64,000 bases of DNA from Cornus controversa (GCA_026545225.1 CM048854.1:26270730-26334729); one strand, 5' to 3'. Positions 45,129 to 57,002 are shown, numbered from the stretch's first letter. Made by a program: numbers and translations. The notes: generated from the letters alone by a model not told the origin.

Positions 45129-45538
45129 TGATAGAGCAATTTTAACTTAGCCTGGAAGTTGAAAGGACATAAGACTTGACTGGTAAGACAAGTGGAAGTC
45201 CAACCAGCAAGTTAATTGGATAAGATATGCCTGATCTTATAACTCTCTTATTTTATGTTGGTATTTTGGAGATGGATATTCATGACAATCTTTTGATATG
45301 CCATGATAATAAGAGCTTTACTATAAACGCGATTGATTGGTTATCTAAAAAGGTATGACACAAATCCCTAACAGATATATAATATTTGTTCTCATTATCT
45401 TATTTCCCCTTCAAATATTTCTAACTTGATCATCAGAACCTTTTAGGCCGATGCCAAACCAATACCAAGGAAGGTTATCGCTTTCTTTCTGTTTCAGGGA
45501 CTTAGTTGGACCATATTAGGTGGAGAAATCCTTCATCA
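45129..45538 (+). repeat. Left LTR of the gag-only element
   Basis: The 410 bp repeat is similar to 51427-51835 throughout, with many point differences and small gaps. It begins TG and ends CA. Confidence 0.85.
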
Positions 45539-45831
45539 GTTGGCACCGTATGTGGAAACTAGACAGTTCTCTTAGGAAACATGACTTTATTACAATCTGG
45601 TATAGAACTCAACGGGGAGGGCACGTCAAGGGCTCTTGGTCATGAGGATCCGTCGGGGCAACACCTTGGTGTCTCGAACAACCAAGAACGCATCACAGTA
45701 TTGGAACGGTAGATTCTGGCCTTTCAGGAAAGGATGAACAAGTTGTTCCAGCAAAATGTGATGATCCTTCAATGCCTATCTGAACCGCCGCCCTCTATGG
45801 GCCAACATGATGGCTCTCAACACCAAGGTCC

Positions 45832-48147
45832 AAGGCTGGCCTTAGGTATAAGCAACTAAGGCATTTGCTTAGGGCCTCCAAATATGGGGGGTCTCATATT
45901 TTTAAAACATTTACTAACTTCTCTAGAAGTTCAAAACTTCCCCTCTTAATTTTATTTCAACCCACAAATTAGTGGTGGTTCAAAAGTAATTTTCCTACTA
46001 ACTAGCTCCCGAATAAAACTGCAACCCCCAAGGCATCTTCCTGGATCCTCTAATACTCTTATTGTCATTTTCTATAGTGATCGTTCAAATTAATTGTTCA
46101 ATTCAAATCCATGTTCCATTATAGGACGGATCTTTGTAGGACAAGGCTTATTGGAACGGGTTATCATCCTCAAGGATTGGGAAAAATGATCAATTTAAGT
46201 ACTAATTCCAAATTAATTCTTAAATAATTCAAGAAAGACTTTGATGTTGTTTAAAATTAAATTGAACTAAGAATAGAAAGACAAGTAAACTAAAGTAATG
46301 AATTCAAATGAGAAATGGTTCTAGGGATATTGCTTCACCACAATCTCCTCACTATTAACACTAAAATTGGAGAATTTCAATTCAAGAACACATCATTGGA
46401 TGGCTACAAGCTCAAACATTGAAATTAGAAACACACATTTCAATTAATCTAAGTGTAATTCATCTTTAGAGGGCATGACTTGTCTACCTACACTAATTAA
46501 CACAAATCTAAACTAAATTGTAACATTAATCAGCTCTCCTTGACATAAATTATCAAACCCCCAATTAGAATGTTCAATTCAAACCCTAATTGCATGATTC
46601 TTTCCAATTGAACTACAAGAACAATTAGAAAATGAAAAATAACCACCATTCATTGAATATATGACAAGATTGAAATGCAATTGATATTGTATTTATAGAA
46701 TTGAGCACAATAATTCAAGTACAACTGTGAATTACTATATCTAATCATACAATCCTTCTTGAGTACAAAATCCCAAATTTTAATACAAGTGGATCAATAT
46801 GAGAGAAAGAAAGAGTGTTACAATATCCCTAGAAGAGGTGTCTAGCTTTCCATAGATGATTGGATCTCCATCTTCAAGGTGAATTCTTCAAGTTTCATGG
46901 TCATCTAAGCTCTTAAGAGGTCCAAAATCGCCCAAAATTGCTCCAAAAAGACCCAAATTGAGAAATATGAAGCTTAGCTCTCAAATGAAGAGAGAGAGAG
47001 AGTTTTTAAGGTGTTTCTCAGGTGGAAGGGCGATAGGTCACCCTCCCTAATGCAAGGGTCCATTTTGGACCCTTTTTGACCCCTTTTGGAACCTTCTAAC
47101 ACATTTTTGACCCCTTTGGACCTTTTCTGAACCTTTTTTAAGCCTTTTATACTTTGGACCTTCAAATTGATTTGTTTAATAGATGAAACTCAACTCTCTT
47201 CAATAAACTTCTTCAATTAAAGCCCAATTTGTACTAATTTAAAAGAAATTAGCAATAAGACCCTGAAAATCAAATAAAACATAATTCAATATTAAAAGCA
47301 TAAAAGAACCATTATTAAGATACTAAAATACGTAATTATGAGGGCTTGAATCTAAAAAATTCGGCGCTCATCATATAGGTCTATAGATATAGTCTTACAA
47401 AAACTCGCCTTCATGTGGCGCTAAAGTTTTTTTTTTTTTTTACAAGCTTTTAATTAATTTCTTACTATCCTAATGGAATGTGTGTAGACCAAGAAGACCA
47501 ATCCTTCTCTCTCATCCTTTAATTTTTGATCTCTCTCTCTTCCCTTTCTCTCTTACAGTTCATCAACATCCGAAAATTCATAATTTCACTATCTCTCTCT
47601 TAATCTACGGTTGTGCAATGGAAATAATGATTTTGGAAAAGTGGATTTCTCTGTTTTCATTGTAACTTATGCTTATGTTCGTTAAGGTCATGGCTAAAGT
47701 GAACAAGGACGAGATCTCTCAAACGATATACGTTTCTCTCTCTAAAAATGCTCGCGTGTACTCGATAATTTTTCTCTAAATCAGCCTATTTGCATTTTAA
47801 AATTGTGGTCTTTTGAATGTATGAAAAACAGAGCTTCTTTGTAGTAACAGTAAAATAATTATTTTTTAGTTTATTAAGCATAAGGATTCAATGCATTGAG
47901 TGGTTGGTTTTTATGTTTTTCAGCTTTGTAGTGTGATTAATTTGCTGGTTTGACTTGAAATACTCAGCAATTTTTTTCTTTTTTTCTTGTTTGTTTGTTT
48001 TTGTTTATATTTTTAATTTGTTATTATACTGAAAATTCCGTACTCTTATAAAAAATTTATGCATATAAAACCCTATGTATAAAGGGCCTTTATTTGAATG
48101 TTCGCTTAAAACCTCCCAAAATTTTGAGAATCTCAGGGCCGACCCTT
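45832..48147. mobile_element. Insertion inside gag, probable DNA transposon
   Basis: The ends are inverted: left aaggctggccttagg, right (reverse complement) aagggtcggccctgag. Removing the segment restores the gag 30-bp repeat register, with QHQGP on the left and QH.GLPHD on the right. No transposase is visible. It contains the LTR-like repeat 46157-47376. A target duplication is masked by the repeats at the insertion site ('accaaggtc' left, 'actagggtc' right). A GGCC-rich end of this kind is common in plant DNA elements. The family is unassigned. Confidence 0.6.
46157..47376. repeat. Dispersed repeat, probable solo LTR, copy 2
   Basis: Second copy of the repeat at 1234-2636, in the same orientation, starting near 'atcatcctcaaggatt' and ending 'ggcgctcatca'. 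It lacks the 90 bp tandem expansion of copy 1. Near its end it has a GA-repeat and a run of 'ggaccctttttgacccc' phrases (about 47050-47150). It is nested within the DNA element 45832-48147. Confidence 0.5.
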
Positions 48148-48150
48148 AGC

Positions 48151-48310
48151 ACTAGGGTCTCCCACATGACGTCCCTCAACACTAGGGTCTCCCACGTGAT
48201 AGCTCTCAGCACCAGGATCCTCCACATAATGATCCTCAGCATTAGGGTTTTCCACACAATGGCCCTCCACATCAAGATCCTTTCTGTGATGGCCTTTTGC
48301 GTTATGATAC
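48151..48310 (+). repeat. 30-bp coding repeat of gag
   Basis: Units begin at 48151, 48181, 48211, 48241, 48271 and (decayed) 48301, each starting like actagggtctcccac. The period of exactly 30 bp encodes a 10-residue His/Pro-rich repeat (QHQDPPHNDP type) in the gag frame. One further unit lies left of the insertion at 45816-45831. The perfect spacing without variable spacers makes it a coding tandem repeat and not a CRISPR array. Confidence 0.85.
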
Positions 48311-50560
48311 TCTCAACCAAAGGGAAAATGAAGTGGTGCAGAATGTTAATCTCCCTCAAGATGGTAGTGGTGGAAATGCAGATTATAATCAAGCGGGCGA
48401 CCATGCTGAACAACACCCCAAGCAAAATAACCAAATTTATAGAGGCACGATCGCCTATGTTGGTGATAGATTAGAGGGTGTTGTTTACTTTGATCTATAG
48501 ATGCAAGATCTAAAGGCAAAAGTTGAGGGCATGACCCAAGCTATGAAATGGAAAGGCCTAGCCTTAGTAGATGAATTGGTGCTAAAAACCAACCTACCAT
48601 TCAGTCCAATGATTATGATTTAGCCCTTGCCTGGAAAGTTCAAGATGCCAACAATCGAGAGCTTTGATGGAACTCGAGACCCCTTAAATAACTTAGCGAT
48701 GTACAAGGTGCTCATGCACCTTCAAGGCGTGCCGGTCAGATTATGTGCAGAGCATTTCCTACTATAGTGAAGGGTTTTGCACACGTTTGGTTCAATAGCT
48801 TGAAGTTGGGGTCAATCCATAACTTTGACGAACTCAACAGACAGTTCATTACGTGCTAACGACTTAGGAAACCCTCATCATATTTGTTAAATTTCAAGTA
48901 GGAAAAAAATAAACTATTATGTGATTACATAAAACAATTCAACATTGAGGTACTGTAAGTCGATGGGATAGATGACAAGGTGGTTGTCACTGCCATCATG
49001 GGGGGATTACAAGGCTTCAAGTTCTTATTCTCTTTATTTAAAGAGCCTCTTGAGAGTATGGCAAAGCTATTGGTCAAGGCACAAAGACATATGAATGTAG
49101 AGGACACCTTGAATGTGCGACGAGGAAATAAAGATGATGAAATGAAACAGCTGAGTGGTTCTGGTACTAGAGACGAGAGAGATGCCAAACACAGTAAACC
49201 CTCAGTCAACCAGGGTGACAAGCGATGTCGTGAGGGCTGAAAAAAAATGCTAACTTCACTCCACTAAATACCCTAATAAATTAGATTCTCCTTCAAATTC
49301 AGGACAATCCTACTTTAACATAGCCCCCAAAACTAAAGTCAAATCCATCAAGGAAACCCCGAGACAAATATTATAGATTTCATTGAGATCATGGGCATAC
49401 GACGGATGAGTGTATTGACTTGAAGCATCAAATCGAAAGCTTTATTTGAAAGGGGTACTTGTGCAGGTTTATAGTAGAAAGAGAGAAGGGGCAGCACCCC
49501 CCATATGTTGATAGAGGCAATCGCCCTGAAGGGCAACCATTGGGGGAAATTAAAGTTATTTCGAGAGGATTTACCAGTGGTGGTGAATTAAATTTAGTAT
49601 GCAAAGCCTATGTCAAGTTGACCAGGGGTTGGTTGGAAGTGAATGATATTAGGGTTCCGACTCCCCCATTGAAGCCTCCTCGTAGTAAATATCAACTTAT
49701 TACATTTTTGGAAGAGGATGCGAGAGGGCTCCAATAACCGTATGATGATCTTATAGTGGTCATATTAGTCATAGCTAATTTCATGATCCAACGTGTGCTA
49801 ATTGGTAATGGAAGCTCTATTGATCTTTTGTTCCTTGATTTTTTTACAAAATAAAGGTAGGTAAGGAAAAGCTCAACTCAACAAAGTCACCATTAGTTGG
49901 CTTTTCTGGGGAAAAGGTATTCCCATGGGGTGCACTTACTATTCTAGTGACTGCGAGCACAAGCCCAAGGCAAACTACAATAATGGTAGATTTTTCAAGG
50001 TGGACTTTTTGTCTTCCTATAATGTCATATTGGGAAGGGCAACTTTAAATTCCATAAGGGTTGTTACCTCCACCTACCATCAAATAGTACGCTTCCCAAT
50101 AGATCATGGTGTTGGCGAGCTAAGGGGTGATCAAGCCACTATCCGGGAATGTTACACTACTTCCATAAAAGAAAAGAAACCACGAGAGACATCGACTATT
50201 GATGGGTTATATATAAGTAAAATTTGAAGAAGCTATTCACCATCTGGAGCCAGTAAAGTAACTTCATCCCTGGAATGTTGATTACTTAAAAGAGTACTAC
50301 CAGTAAGAGGTCAGAAAGTAGTTAGTCCTTATTTTTCATATATTTAATTTTACTAATATTTCTTTAGATTAACTTCAAGTACTAGCACCGTAACATTTTG
50401 TTAGAATGGTTTTGCTATAGGTTGATTTAGTTTCGTATTCGTGTCGTATTGATGTTTAGTTTTTGATTTTACATTTAATAAATTCTCATTAACTCTAATT
50501 AATTCATTATTTTCAAGTTCATTTATAGTAAGTAAATCAAATACAAGAACACTAATAATT

Positions 50561-50890
50561 AAACCTCTTATTAAAGGGGTCCTTCTTATTAAAGTGCCTT
50601 TATTAAAGGGCAGAGCTGAGTGAATCTTGAGAACAATTAAACCTCTTATTAAAGGGGTCCGCCTTATTAAAGGCAGGGCTGAATAAATCCCGACAATAAT
50701 TAAACCTCTTATTAAAGGGGTCTCCCTAATTAAAGAGTATGGTTGAATAAATCTCAAAAATAACTAAACCTCTTATTAAAGAGGTCTTCCTTATTAAAAG
50801 GTAAGGTTGAATGAATCTCAAGAATAATTAAACTTTTTATTAAGGGGTACCCTTATTAAAGGGTAGGGCTGAATGAATTCCAGGAATAAA
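50561..50890. repeat. Five tandem ~64-bp repeats near the right LTR
   Basis: The phrase aaacctcttattaaa recurs at 50561, 50639, 50702, 50766 and (as aaactttttattaa) 50830. Each is followed by 'ttattaaag..gg' and 'gctgaat.aat'. The spacing is 78, 63, 64 and 64 bp. The array is non-coding and occupies the place where pol should be in a complete Gypsy element. Confidence 0.9.
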
Positions 50891-50933
50891 AAAGCTCGAT
50901 TAATCTATTCAGCATGCAAAATATCCTAAAAAG

Positions 50934-51115
50934 GTGTCCAGGAGACCTCCTGGCCAAAAAGTGTCCAGGGGACCTCCTAGTTAAAGAGTGTCCAGGGGGC
51001 TCCACTGGCCAAAAAGTGTCCAAGGGGCTCCTAGCTAAGAAGTGTCTAGGGCTCCCTATTGGCCAAGAAGTGTCTAGGGGGCTTCTGGCCAAGAAGTGTC
51101 CAAGGGCACTGTCAC
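50934..51115. repeat. Seven tandem ~27-bp repeats near the right LTR
   Basis: gtgtcca/gtgtcta recurs at 50934, 50961, 50988, 51016, 51042, 51070 and 51096, each followed by a G-run, 'ctcc' and 'ggccaa(a/g)aa'. The spacing is 26-28 bp. This second array abuts the first and is followed by about 310 bp before the right LTR. Confidence 0.9.
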
Positions 51116-51426
51116 TACCTCCTGACACTGTATCGGGAGGGTCTCACCCTCCAACGTCTACCCCAATTCGGGTGGCCCACTTCTCCTCCTCCCAACAATT
51201 GTTTTGAGAAGGCATTAGACACTTGGTACAATTAATTCCCACTTTGAGTCACATATGAATTTACAGTAGATGCACTTTTAAATTTATCTTTTTGTTGTAT
51301 GCGTTAATCAATTGCATATATTTATTCATTATATTTCAACTGTTTATTTTGTTGGTAATTGATTAAATGTTAGAGTTATTTAGGTTCCTATAATGTACTA
51401 CGTACATTTAGGAACCGAGGAGCAAC

Positions 51427-51835
51427 TGATGGAACAATTTTAGCTTAGCTTGAAAGTTAAAAGGACATAGGATTCTAACTGGTAAGACAAGTGGAAGTCC
51501 AACCACCAAGTCAATTGGATAAAATAAACATAATCTTATAATTCTCCCAATTTATATTAGAGAGAGAAATTAATGACAATCTTCTAGTATGACACGACAA
51601 TAAGAACTCTACACTCTACTATAAATGTGATTGTCAGGTCAATTAAAAGGAAATAACACAAATCCCTAACATATATATAATCTTCGTTCTCTTTATCTTC
51701 TTTCCTCTTGAAATCTTTCTGGCTTGATCCTAGGAGATTTTTAGGCCAATGCTAAACCAATACCAAGGAAGGTTATCGCTCTTTTCTATTTCAGGGACTT
51801 AGTTCGACCAAATTGGGTGAAAAAATCCTCCATCA
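51427..51835 (+). repeat. Right LTR of the gag-only element
   Basis: 409 bp, partner of 45129-45538. It begins tgatggaacaa and ends ctccatca. Confidence 0.85.
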
Positions 51836-51882
51836 CTATATATAGCAGAATATAGGTAATTCGATAATACTCATGTTGATTC

Positions 51883-52395
51883 TGTTAGGGCCAGCAAAAG
51901 CATATATGAAAATCTTATCATGAAAAACAAACACAAAGAAAATACAAAGATATACGTGGTTCGGCCAAACTCAACCTATGTCCATAGAGAGAAGAAATTT
52001 CAGTATCATTCAAGAGATATTACATTAGTAAAGTACAAACATTCACACACTGCCTTATGAGAAGTCACACAACTGTAGAGAATGCCCACCATTTATTACA
52101 TCTCCTTACTCTTATGACTCAACTCCATCATGAGGCTGCCCTTAGGATACATCTCTATACTTTTCAACCAACACACTCTCTTCTTTTCTCCATCACTCTT
52201 CCTTTTTTTTTTCCTCTACCATCCCCACTCAACTCCACCTCTATTTATAGAATTCCAAATTAACTGAATTTCTTGTTAGACAATGATTGCAATTCATTGG
52301 AGCCCAAGACTTACCCAACAAGAAATTATTAAATACAATACAACTCTATAATAGAAACATAATCAAACATAGAATATGAGCCACGATTCCTAACA
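51883..52395. mobile_element. Solo LTR with perfect 5-bp TSD
   Basis: The 513 bp unit starts tgttagggccagc and ends gattcctaaca, flanked by gattc at 51878-51882 and 52396-52400. It contains 'tacgtggttcggcc' near 51953, a phrase shared by many plant LTRs. No internal region is present, so it is the product of recombination between two LTRs. It sits in the antisense Copia pol. Confidence 0.88.
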
Positions 52396-52525
52396 GATTC
52401 TTGCTTTACCTTGATTGCGAACTAGTTGTAAAACAGTATCAATAGGAATAGAAACTACTGCATCAAATAAACTAATTAATTTTTTTCAGAATTATCTCAA
52501 TATAGTTGGATTGAGTAAGAGCTAG
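52396..52525 (-). pseudogene. Copia pol fragment between two solo LTRs
   Basis: The minus strand reads LTQSNYIEIILKK, then VVSIPIDTVLQLVRNQGK. This matches the 'SQS.YIEKVLKKF ... PVSTP.D.S..L.KNQG' part of Copia reverse transcriptase. It joins 51836-51882 (INMSIIELP) across the solo LTR and 54051 onward across the other insertion. Confidence 0.75.
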
Positions 52526-54050
52526 TGTTATAGGGGTCACCAAAATTTTTGCCCTATGATGGCACTTGGTCACACCAAGTCTCAGCCACTCAAGAACACA
52601 TAACGGTTAATTTAGATAGGGACAAGAGACACACAAATTTACAGAAGGCTTAGCCATCCAACCTTTCACTACAATCAATGAACAATACAAAGGAATCCTC
52701 AATGATGTCTGCACAAGATTACAAGGTAACTTTCTGCCTAATACACACCACCATTAGGTTATATATAGACCCTCTCAAAATAACTATACAAGCCCACGAA
52801 ATTACCCTACTAACTTGGTGGATGACACTCTCATCCACCTATGGTTTGTTAGCACCATTAGATAAGTGCCAACAAGGCACACCAGTTGACACCCCTAACT
52901 GTTATGACTGCTAGCACAGGCCAGCTCTTATCACCTATCTGGGAAGTTATTTAACACTTACCCATGACTCCCTAATGTTAACAAATATGGGAGACATGTT
53001 TTTAACTATAGGTAACCACTTGGAATCGCTATATGTTATCATGCACATAATGCTGCCACTAGCATGAGTGGTTGCTAGGCACTTCTCCATCTTCTCACAA
53101 TGTCTGCACATGTGGGAGAAGTGCTAGTAACTGTTGGTGACCATCTATAACCACTTGCTGACCAAATTTTTGAGTGCCATCTATCCATGCCATGTGTCAG
53201 CTTTTACCTTGGCCATGTGCTTGTGGCTTTGGCCCATGCACACTAGCAACATTTGAGACCAATCAAGTGGCGTCCTAGCTTATTTCAAGCCCAATCTTGC
53301 ATTTCCTTTGTCTTGTGGACCACTACCCATATGCTTTAATTAAGCTCAGCTTATGCCTTGGTCTATTAGGGGCATGTTTGATTCATGCCCACATCGAAGT
53401 CCATATGTGCCCCATGCCACCACGCACATGGGGGTTTGAGAGCCAAAATGCATATATTTGAGCCATAACCTTGCCCAAGGAAAAGTTTGCACACCCAAGG
53501 GCCCATATGCGCACAACATGCCTGATATGCATGCAACTTGGGGTGCACAAGCAAGTACAGTCCACCCATGGGGTAACTGAGTGCCATCGAGTGCCACCAC
53601 CTTGGGGTGTTGCACAACCATGCCAAGGCATGTTGGCGTGCCCCTAATGCTTGCCTTGTGCTAGGCGTGCCAAGGCCTAACCAAGTGGGCATGGTGGTTG
53701 GGGTGTGGAAGTGATACTACCCATACCCCCTATATAAGCAAAAGTAAAAGTTGTCACTCTGCCAAGAAGAAACATCACCTATGTATGAGAATGCATAATG
53801 CCCATAATTAAATGAGAATTTTCAAAAATCACCAAACTATATGAATAAGCTTCAAATGATTTCAAGAGACTCCAGTAAATTATCTAAATTAAAACTCAAT
53901 GGATTTTTTAGACTTTAGATTTCAACATAATTATCGAAATGTCACTGCCGCATGCTTGTGGTGTGCTGACAACCCTTGTGCCCCATGAAGGTTATCAAGG
54001 GCCTAGCCATGACATAGGCTCTGGCGGGGAGAGGTTATCAGAGGGTAACA
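52526..54050. mobile_element. Probable 1.5-kb solo LTR
   Basis: The unit starts tgttataggggtcacc and ends gagggtaaca. Flanks gctag (52521-52525) and actag (54051-54055) agree at 4 of 5 bases. Its removal joins two adjacent parts of the Copia reverse transcriptase, which supports both borders. A ctatataagc at about 53729 could be its promoter. The minus-strand open frames at 53346-53692 have no known domain. Confidence 0.7.
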
Positions 54051-54250
54051 ACTAGCTATATTGGTATCTCATAATTTTGATTCCCAAAATTACATTGGCA
54101 TCCTCAAGATCCATCATGTAAAAACTTAAAGCCGGAAACTTCCTAAAATGGGCACATCATTGATGTAGATATATGCAAATAATAATGCGGAATCACTTCT
54201 TGTAAATAGTTGAAACCTCTCTTAGATGGAATCGAAATGGCAATACTATT
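54051..54250 (-). pseudogene. Copia reverse transcriptase fragment (palm)
   Basis: The minus strand reads FTRSDSALLFAYIYINDVPI near 54195-54140, corresponding to the catalytic 'CLYVDDMLI' block with the first Asp of YVDD replaced by Asn (YIND). Then, in another frame, comes VILGIKIMRYQYS near 54090-54055. Stops and a frameshift are present. It is the upstream part of the Copia pol split by the insertions to its left. Confidence 0.75.
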
Positions 54251-55130
54251 TTCAAGATTTAACTAAGTTCAATTTAACAATTTGTATATCCATATATAGC
54301 ATCCTCTATGAACTAATGAATTTATCTCGATCCGTCCTATCATTCGTCGAAGAAAAGATTTAATTTTAAAATTAAATTCTATATTACAATATATAATTTC
54401 TAACTTTCAAAATTGCAAAAGAACTTCCTTTACAAATAATTTTTAAATTAAAAAATTCCATATCAATTGAGTTTAGAAGCTGCGAATGTTACCAAATTTG
54501 AATTCCCATAAGATGCAACCAAAAGTTGGTTGAAATTCTAATTTTTGAATTCCCATAAGATGCAACAAAAAGTTGGTTGAAATTCTAATTTTAAACACAA
54601 TAAAATTTCAACTTTCTTTCTATCCACTAAGCAACTTGTTATTGTTTCATAAAATACGGATTAATAAATTTAAAAATATTTTCAAAAATTTACAAAAGAA
54701 AATATTTTGAAACACGTCCCAACATGCAAATGTCCTTTGGCTCTTGTTTCATTGTGGAACCTCCATACCTCATTCTTTGATCCATTAATGAATAACCTTT
54801 TCCCAGTACTCTTTTGATCCTCCTTAAATGTTAAGTCGATCTGCAACCAGTGGTTTTGTTACTCTTTGGTTCTTTGTTGTTCCCACCATCGAACATTGCA
54901 AATGGCTTGCCCAAGTATTTTGTGTGGGTTTGGTCTGTCTAAAAGTTTTATCTTATACTGTGGTTTGTTATTTGAGTTGTGCATCGTCTTTGGCAATGAA
55001 TGCCTTGGTTAGTGTTCTTGCATGGAGGCCTTAATTTTGACATAGGAATAGAACAGTCTCGAACTCATAATAACCAATACTATCCAACAATTTAAACTTT
55101 TGAACAAGTTGACAACATTATACTAGAATT
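54251..55130. other. AT-rich DNA to the right of the Copia fragment
   Basis: Probably more decayed retroelement. It includes a tandem pair of 47 bp units at 54497-54543 and 54544-54590 (tttgaattcccataagatgc). The plus-strand frame at 54828-55034 has no domain I recognise. Confidence 0.4.
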
Positions 55131-56130
55131 CCTTATCTCATGTCAGGCCAAATCCCAATTTATTGCTTTTTTCCATCTCCTTTTTCTAATACAAATTATA
55201 GTTCATTTTACAAAAAAAAAGGATTAATAATTTTTACAACAAAAAATCCTATAACTATAAGACAACAAAAATATCAACGACCTTCACTTGTGCTATCCAC
55301 TAGCGTAGGAGAGACGAATCAAGAGAGAAAATATAAAACTAGAGGAACATGTACATTCGGACTTTCCCAAGAAATAATGTCCATCCCATCCTCACGGGTA
55401 TGAGTTTTTTTTTTTTTTTACGTAACAATATGGCAACCTGTAATCCTTTAATTACAGATACTTGTTTGTATTCACACACACATGTATGTGTGTATGTGTG
55501 TGTGTATATATATATATATAGACATATGAGTGTGTAAATATATATAGACGAAGCTAGCTACTTGACATCTTTGAAACATCTATAGAAGTATCATAATATA
55601 TAGTTCACAGGGAAAGAACAGATAGGAAGCGTGAAATTGAAACAAGAAAATTAATGTGAAATTAAGCTCCTTAATGTCGTTTTCGTCCTCCACATGTGCA
55701 AAGCCCAAGCTATGGCGACTGCGTCTCCAACTGTTACTGTTAAGACCTTTATTAAGTATTAGAAAGTTAATATATTTTTGTTAATAATGCATATTAAATA
55801 TCAAACCGTCCAATCAAGTGTGTTAATCCCAAGAAAGTTTAATTGCTATTTTTCCAAGCATTGCTTCGAATACAATCAAATATCCCATAATTATATTGTT
55901 TCTTATTTTCTCGGGATCGTTCATTGCATTCAATAGTACATTTACAATTTTCAAACTAGTAGGCAGAAGAGTAATCCAACGCGTGAATAGAGCAAGTGTA
56001 CTTAACAATCAAATACTAATAATACTCAGAAGGAAAAATTAACTTGTAATAAAGGATTAATAAGGTGCTTTGAATTTCAAGTGAGTGGGCCAGCTGAAAC
56101 TACTTGGAACATGGTGTTTATTTTTTTTTA
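55131..56130. other. Intergenic AT-rich DNA, no gene seen
   Basis: Contains a (TG/TA) microsatellite at about 55480-55520 and short A/T runs. No coding or RNA gene was recognised. Confidence 0.5.
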
Positions 56131-56584
56131 GGGTAAATTATTATTACCTCCGCAGTAGCTAGGGTTTCTTATCCTCGTTTTTCCTGTCACAGTTACTCCT
56201 CTGGTTGACATGTTTGTAACAAGGAAAATGATAAAAGTTCCATCTTTGTGATTAGTTGAGTTAACTCTAAGTCAACGTTAACATAGCCAATTTTTAAGCA
56301 TTATATGACGAATATGTCCTTCAAATCTGTGTTAAAATACTTTTGTCTAATGTATCATGTGTCAAAATATAATTATATCCCCAACTAAAGTTAGTTGAGG
56401 GTATAAAAGTAATTGCAACTTTTATTTTTTTCAGTTAAAGTTATTTATATAATAATAAGGGGCATAAGAGTAATTTCACATGCTTCATTAACCGACACTA
56501 ACGTCAATAACTTAGAAGGGATAATTGTAATAGGCTAAACTACTAATAAACTCTAACTAGAGAGGAGGTAATTGTAATTTATCC
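56131..56584. mobile_element. Mutator-like MITE, relative of 3050-3471
   Basis: It starts gggtaaattattattacctc and ends gaggtaattgtaatttatcc, giving inverted ends of about 20 bp with a few mismatches. Length is about 454 bp. The flanks are T-rich and a target duplication cannot be defined with confidence. The ends match the element at 3050-3471. Confidence 0.6.
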
Positions 56585-57002
56585 TATTTTTTATAACATA
56601 TTTTGGAGTGTGAAGAGTTTTTTTTTTTTTTTTTTAAGTTAAATAAATACTTGTGTGGGTATAAACGATTAATAAGGGGATTTGGAATACTTTTAAATGG
56701 CCGGCTGAAAGATATTTACAGATGTTTGAGTTTAATAAAACTGAAAATGAAGCACCAAAACTTTTAAGAATTGGTCAATTTTTAAGTGCCTAGATATAAA
56801 TTATAAAAATTTTATATATATTTGTTAAATTTTAAGTGTTTAATGTGTAGTGATAAATGAAGTCTCAATCTCTCACTTGAAATTTTACTCGCGTTTGAAG
56901 TGATATTCAATCCCATTTTTTAAAGCTATTAATTAGAAAATGAATTAATTTATTTTTAATAAAATACTAAATCTAGTTATCAAACAACACTAAATATAAT
57001 AA

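Larger units (their letters stand above)
45581..50227 (+). pseudogene. Gypsy-type gag-protease gene, broken
   Basis: The start ATG at 45581 is 43 bp past the LTR. The frame reads HEDPSGQHLGVSNNQERI, then a helical segment (QERMNKLFQQNVMILQ), then SMGQHDGSQHQGP, where a 2.3 kb element is inserted. It resumes at 48148 with five or six 10-residue repeats of the type QHQDPPHNDP, then QDLKAKVEGMTQAM, PGKFKMPTIESFDGTRDPL and, after a frameshift, IMCRAFPTIVKGFAHVWFNS (the retrotransposon gag domain). Later come LKHQIESF, GEIKVISRGFTSGG and a protease segment. There the catalytic D of the family's 'RVLVDNGSS' is replaced by Gly (RVLIGNGSS, about 49790-49815). Then come GFSGEKVFPWG and YNVILGRATLNSI. 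Many stops and frameshifts are present. In an intact element the product would form virus-like particles. Confidence 0.8.
45129..51835 (+). mobile_element. Gag-only Gypsy-type LTR retrotransposon
   Basis: Two similar LTRs start TGATRGARCAATTTTA and end in CATCA: 45129-45538 (410 bp) and 51427-51835 (409 bp). Flanks ctatg (45124-45128) and ctata (51836-51840) agree at 4 of 5 bases. Directly after the left LTR is ttggcaccgtatgtgg, like the primer-binding region of plant Tat/Athila-type Gypsy elements. The interior codes only for Gag and a dead aspartic protease; no reverse transcriptase, RNase H or integrase is present. This matches the layout described as TR-GAG elements. The LTRs have many differences, so the element is old. 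It split a Copia pol and was itself hit by a 2.3 kb insertion (45832-48147). Confidence 0.85.

Noticed and set aside
47480-47665. Short plus-strand open frame
   Set aside because: CT-rich low-complexity sequence inside a nested transposon, with no similarity recognised.
48151-48310. Regular 30-bp repeats that could suggest a CRISPR array
   Set aside because: The units are contiguous with no unique spacers, diverge gradually, and encode a decapeptide repeat in a gag frame of an LTR element.
53346-53692. Overlapping 80-108 codon open frames on the minus strand
   Set aside because: They fall inside the proposed solo LTR, overlap in three frames, and show Trp/Cys/His-rich composition from a GC-richer patch, with no known domain.
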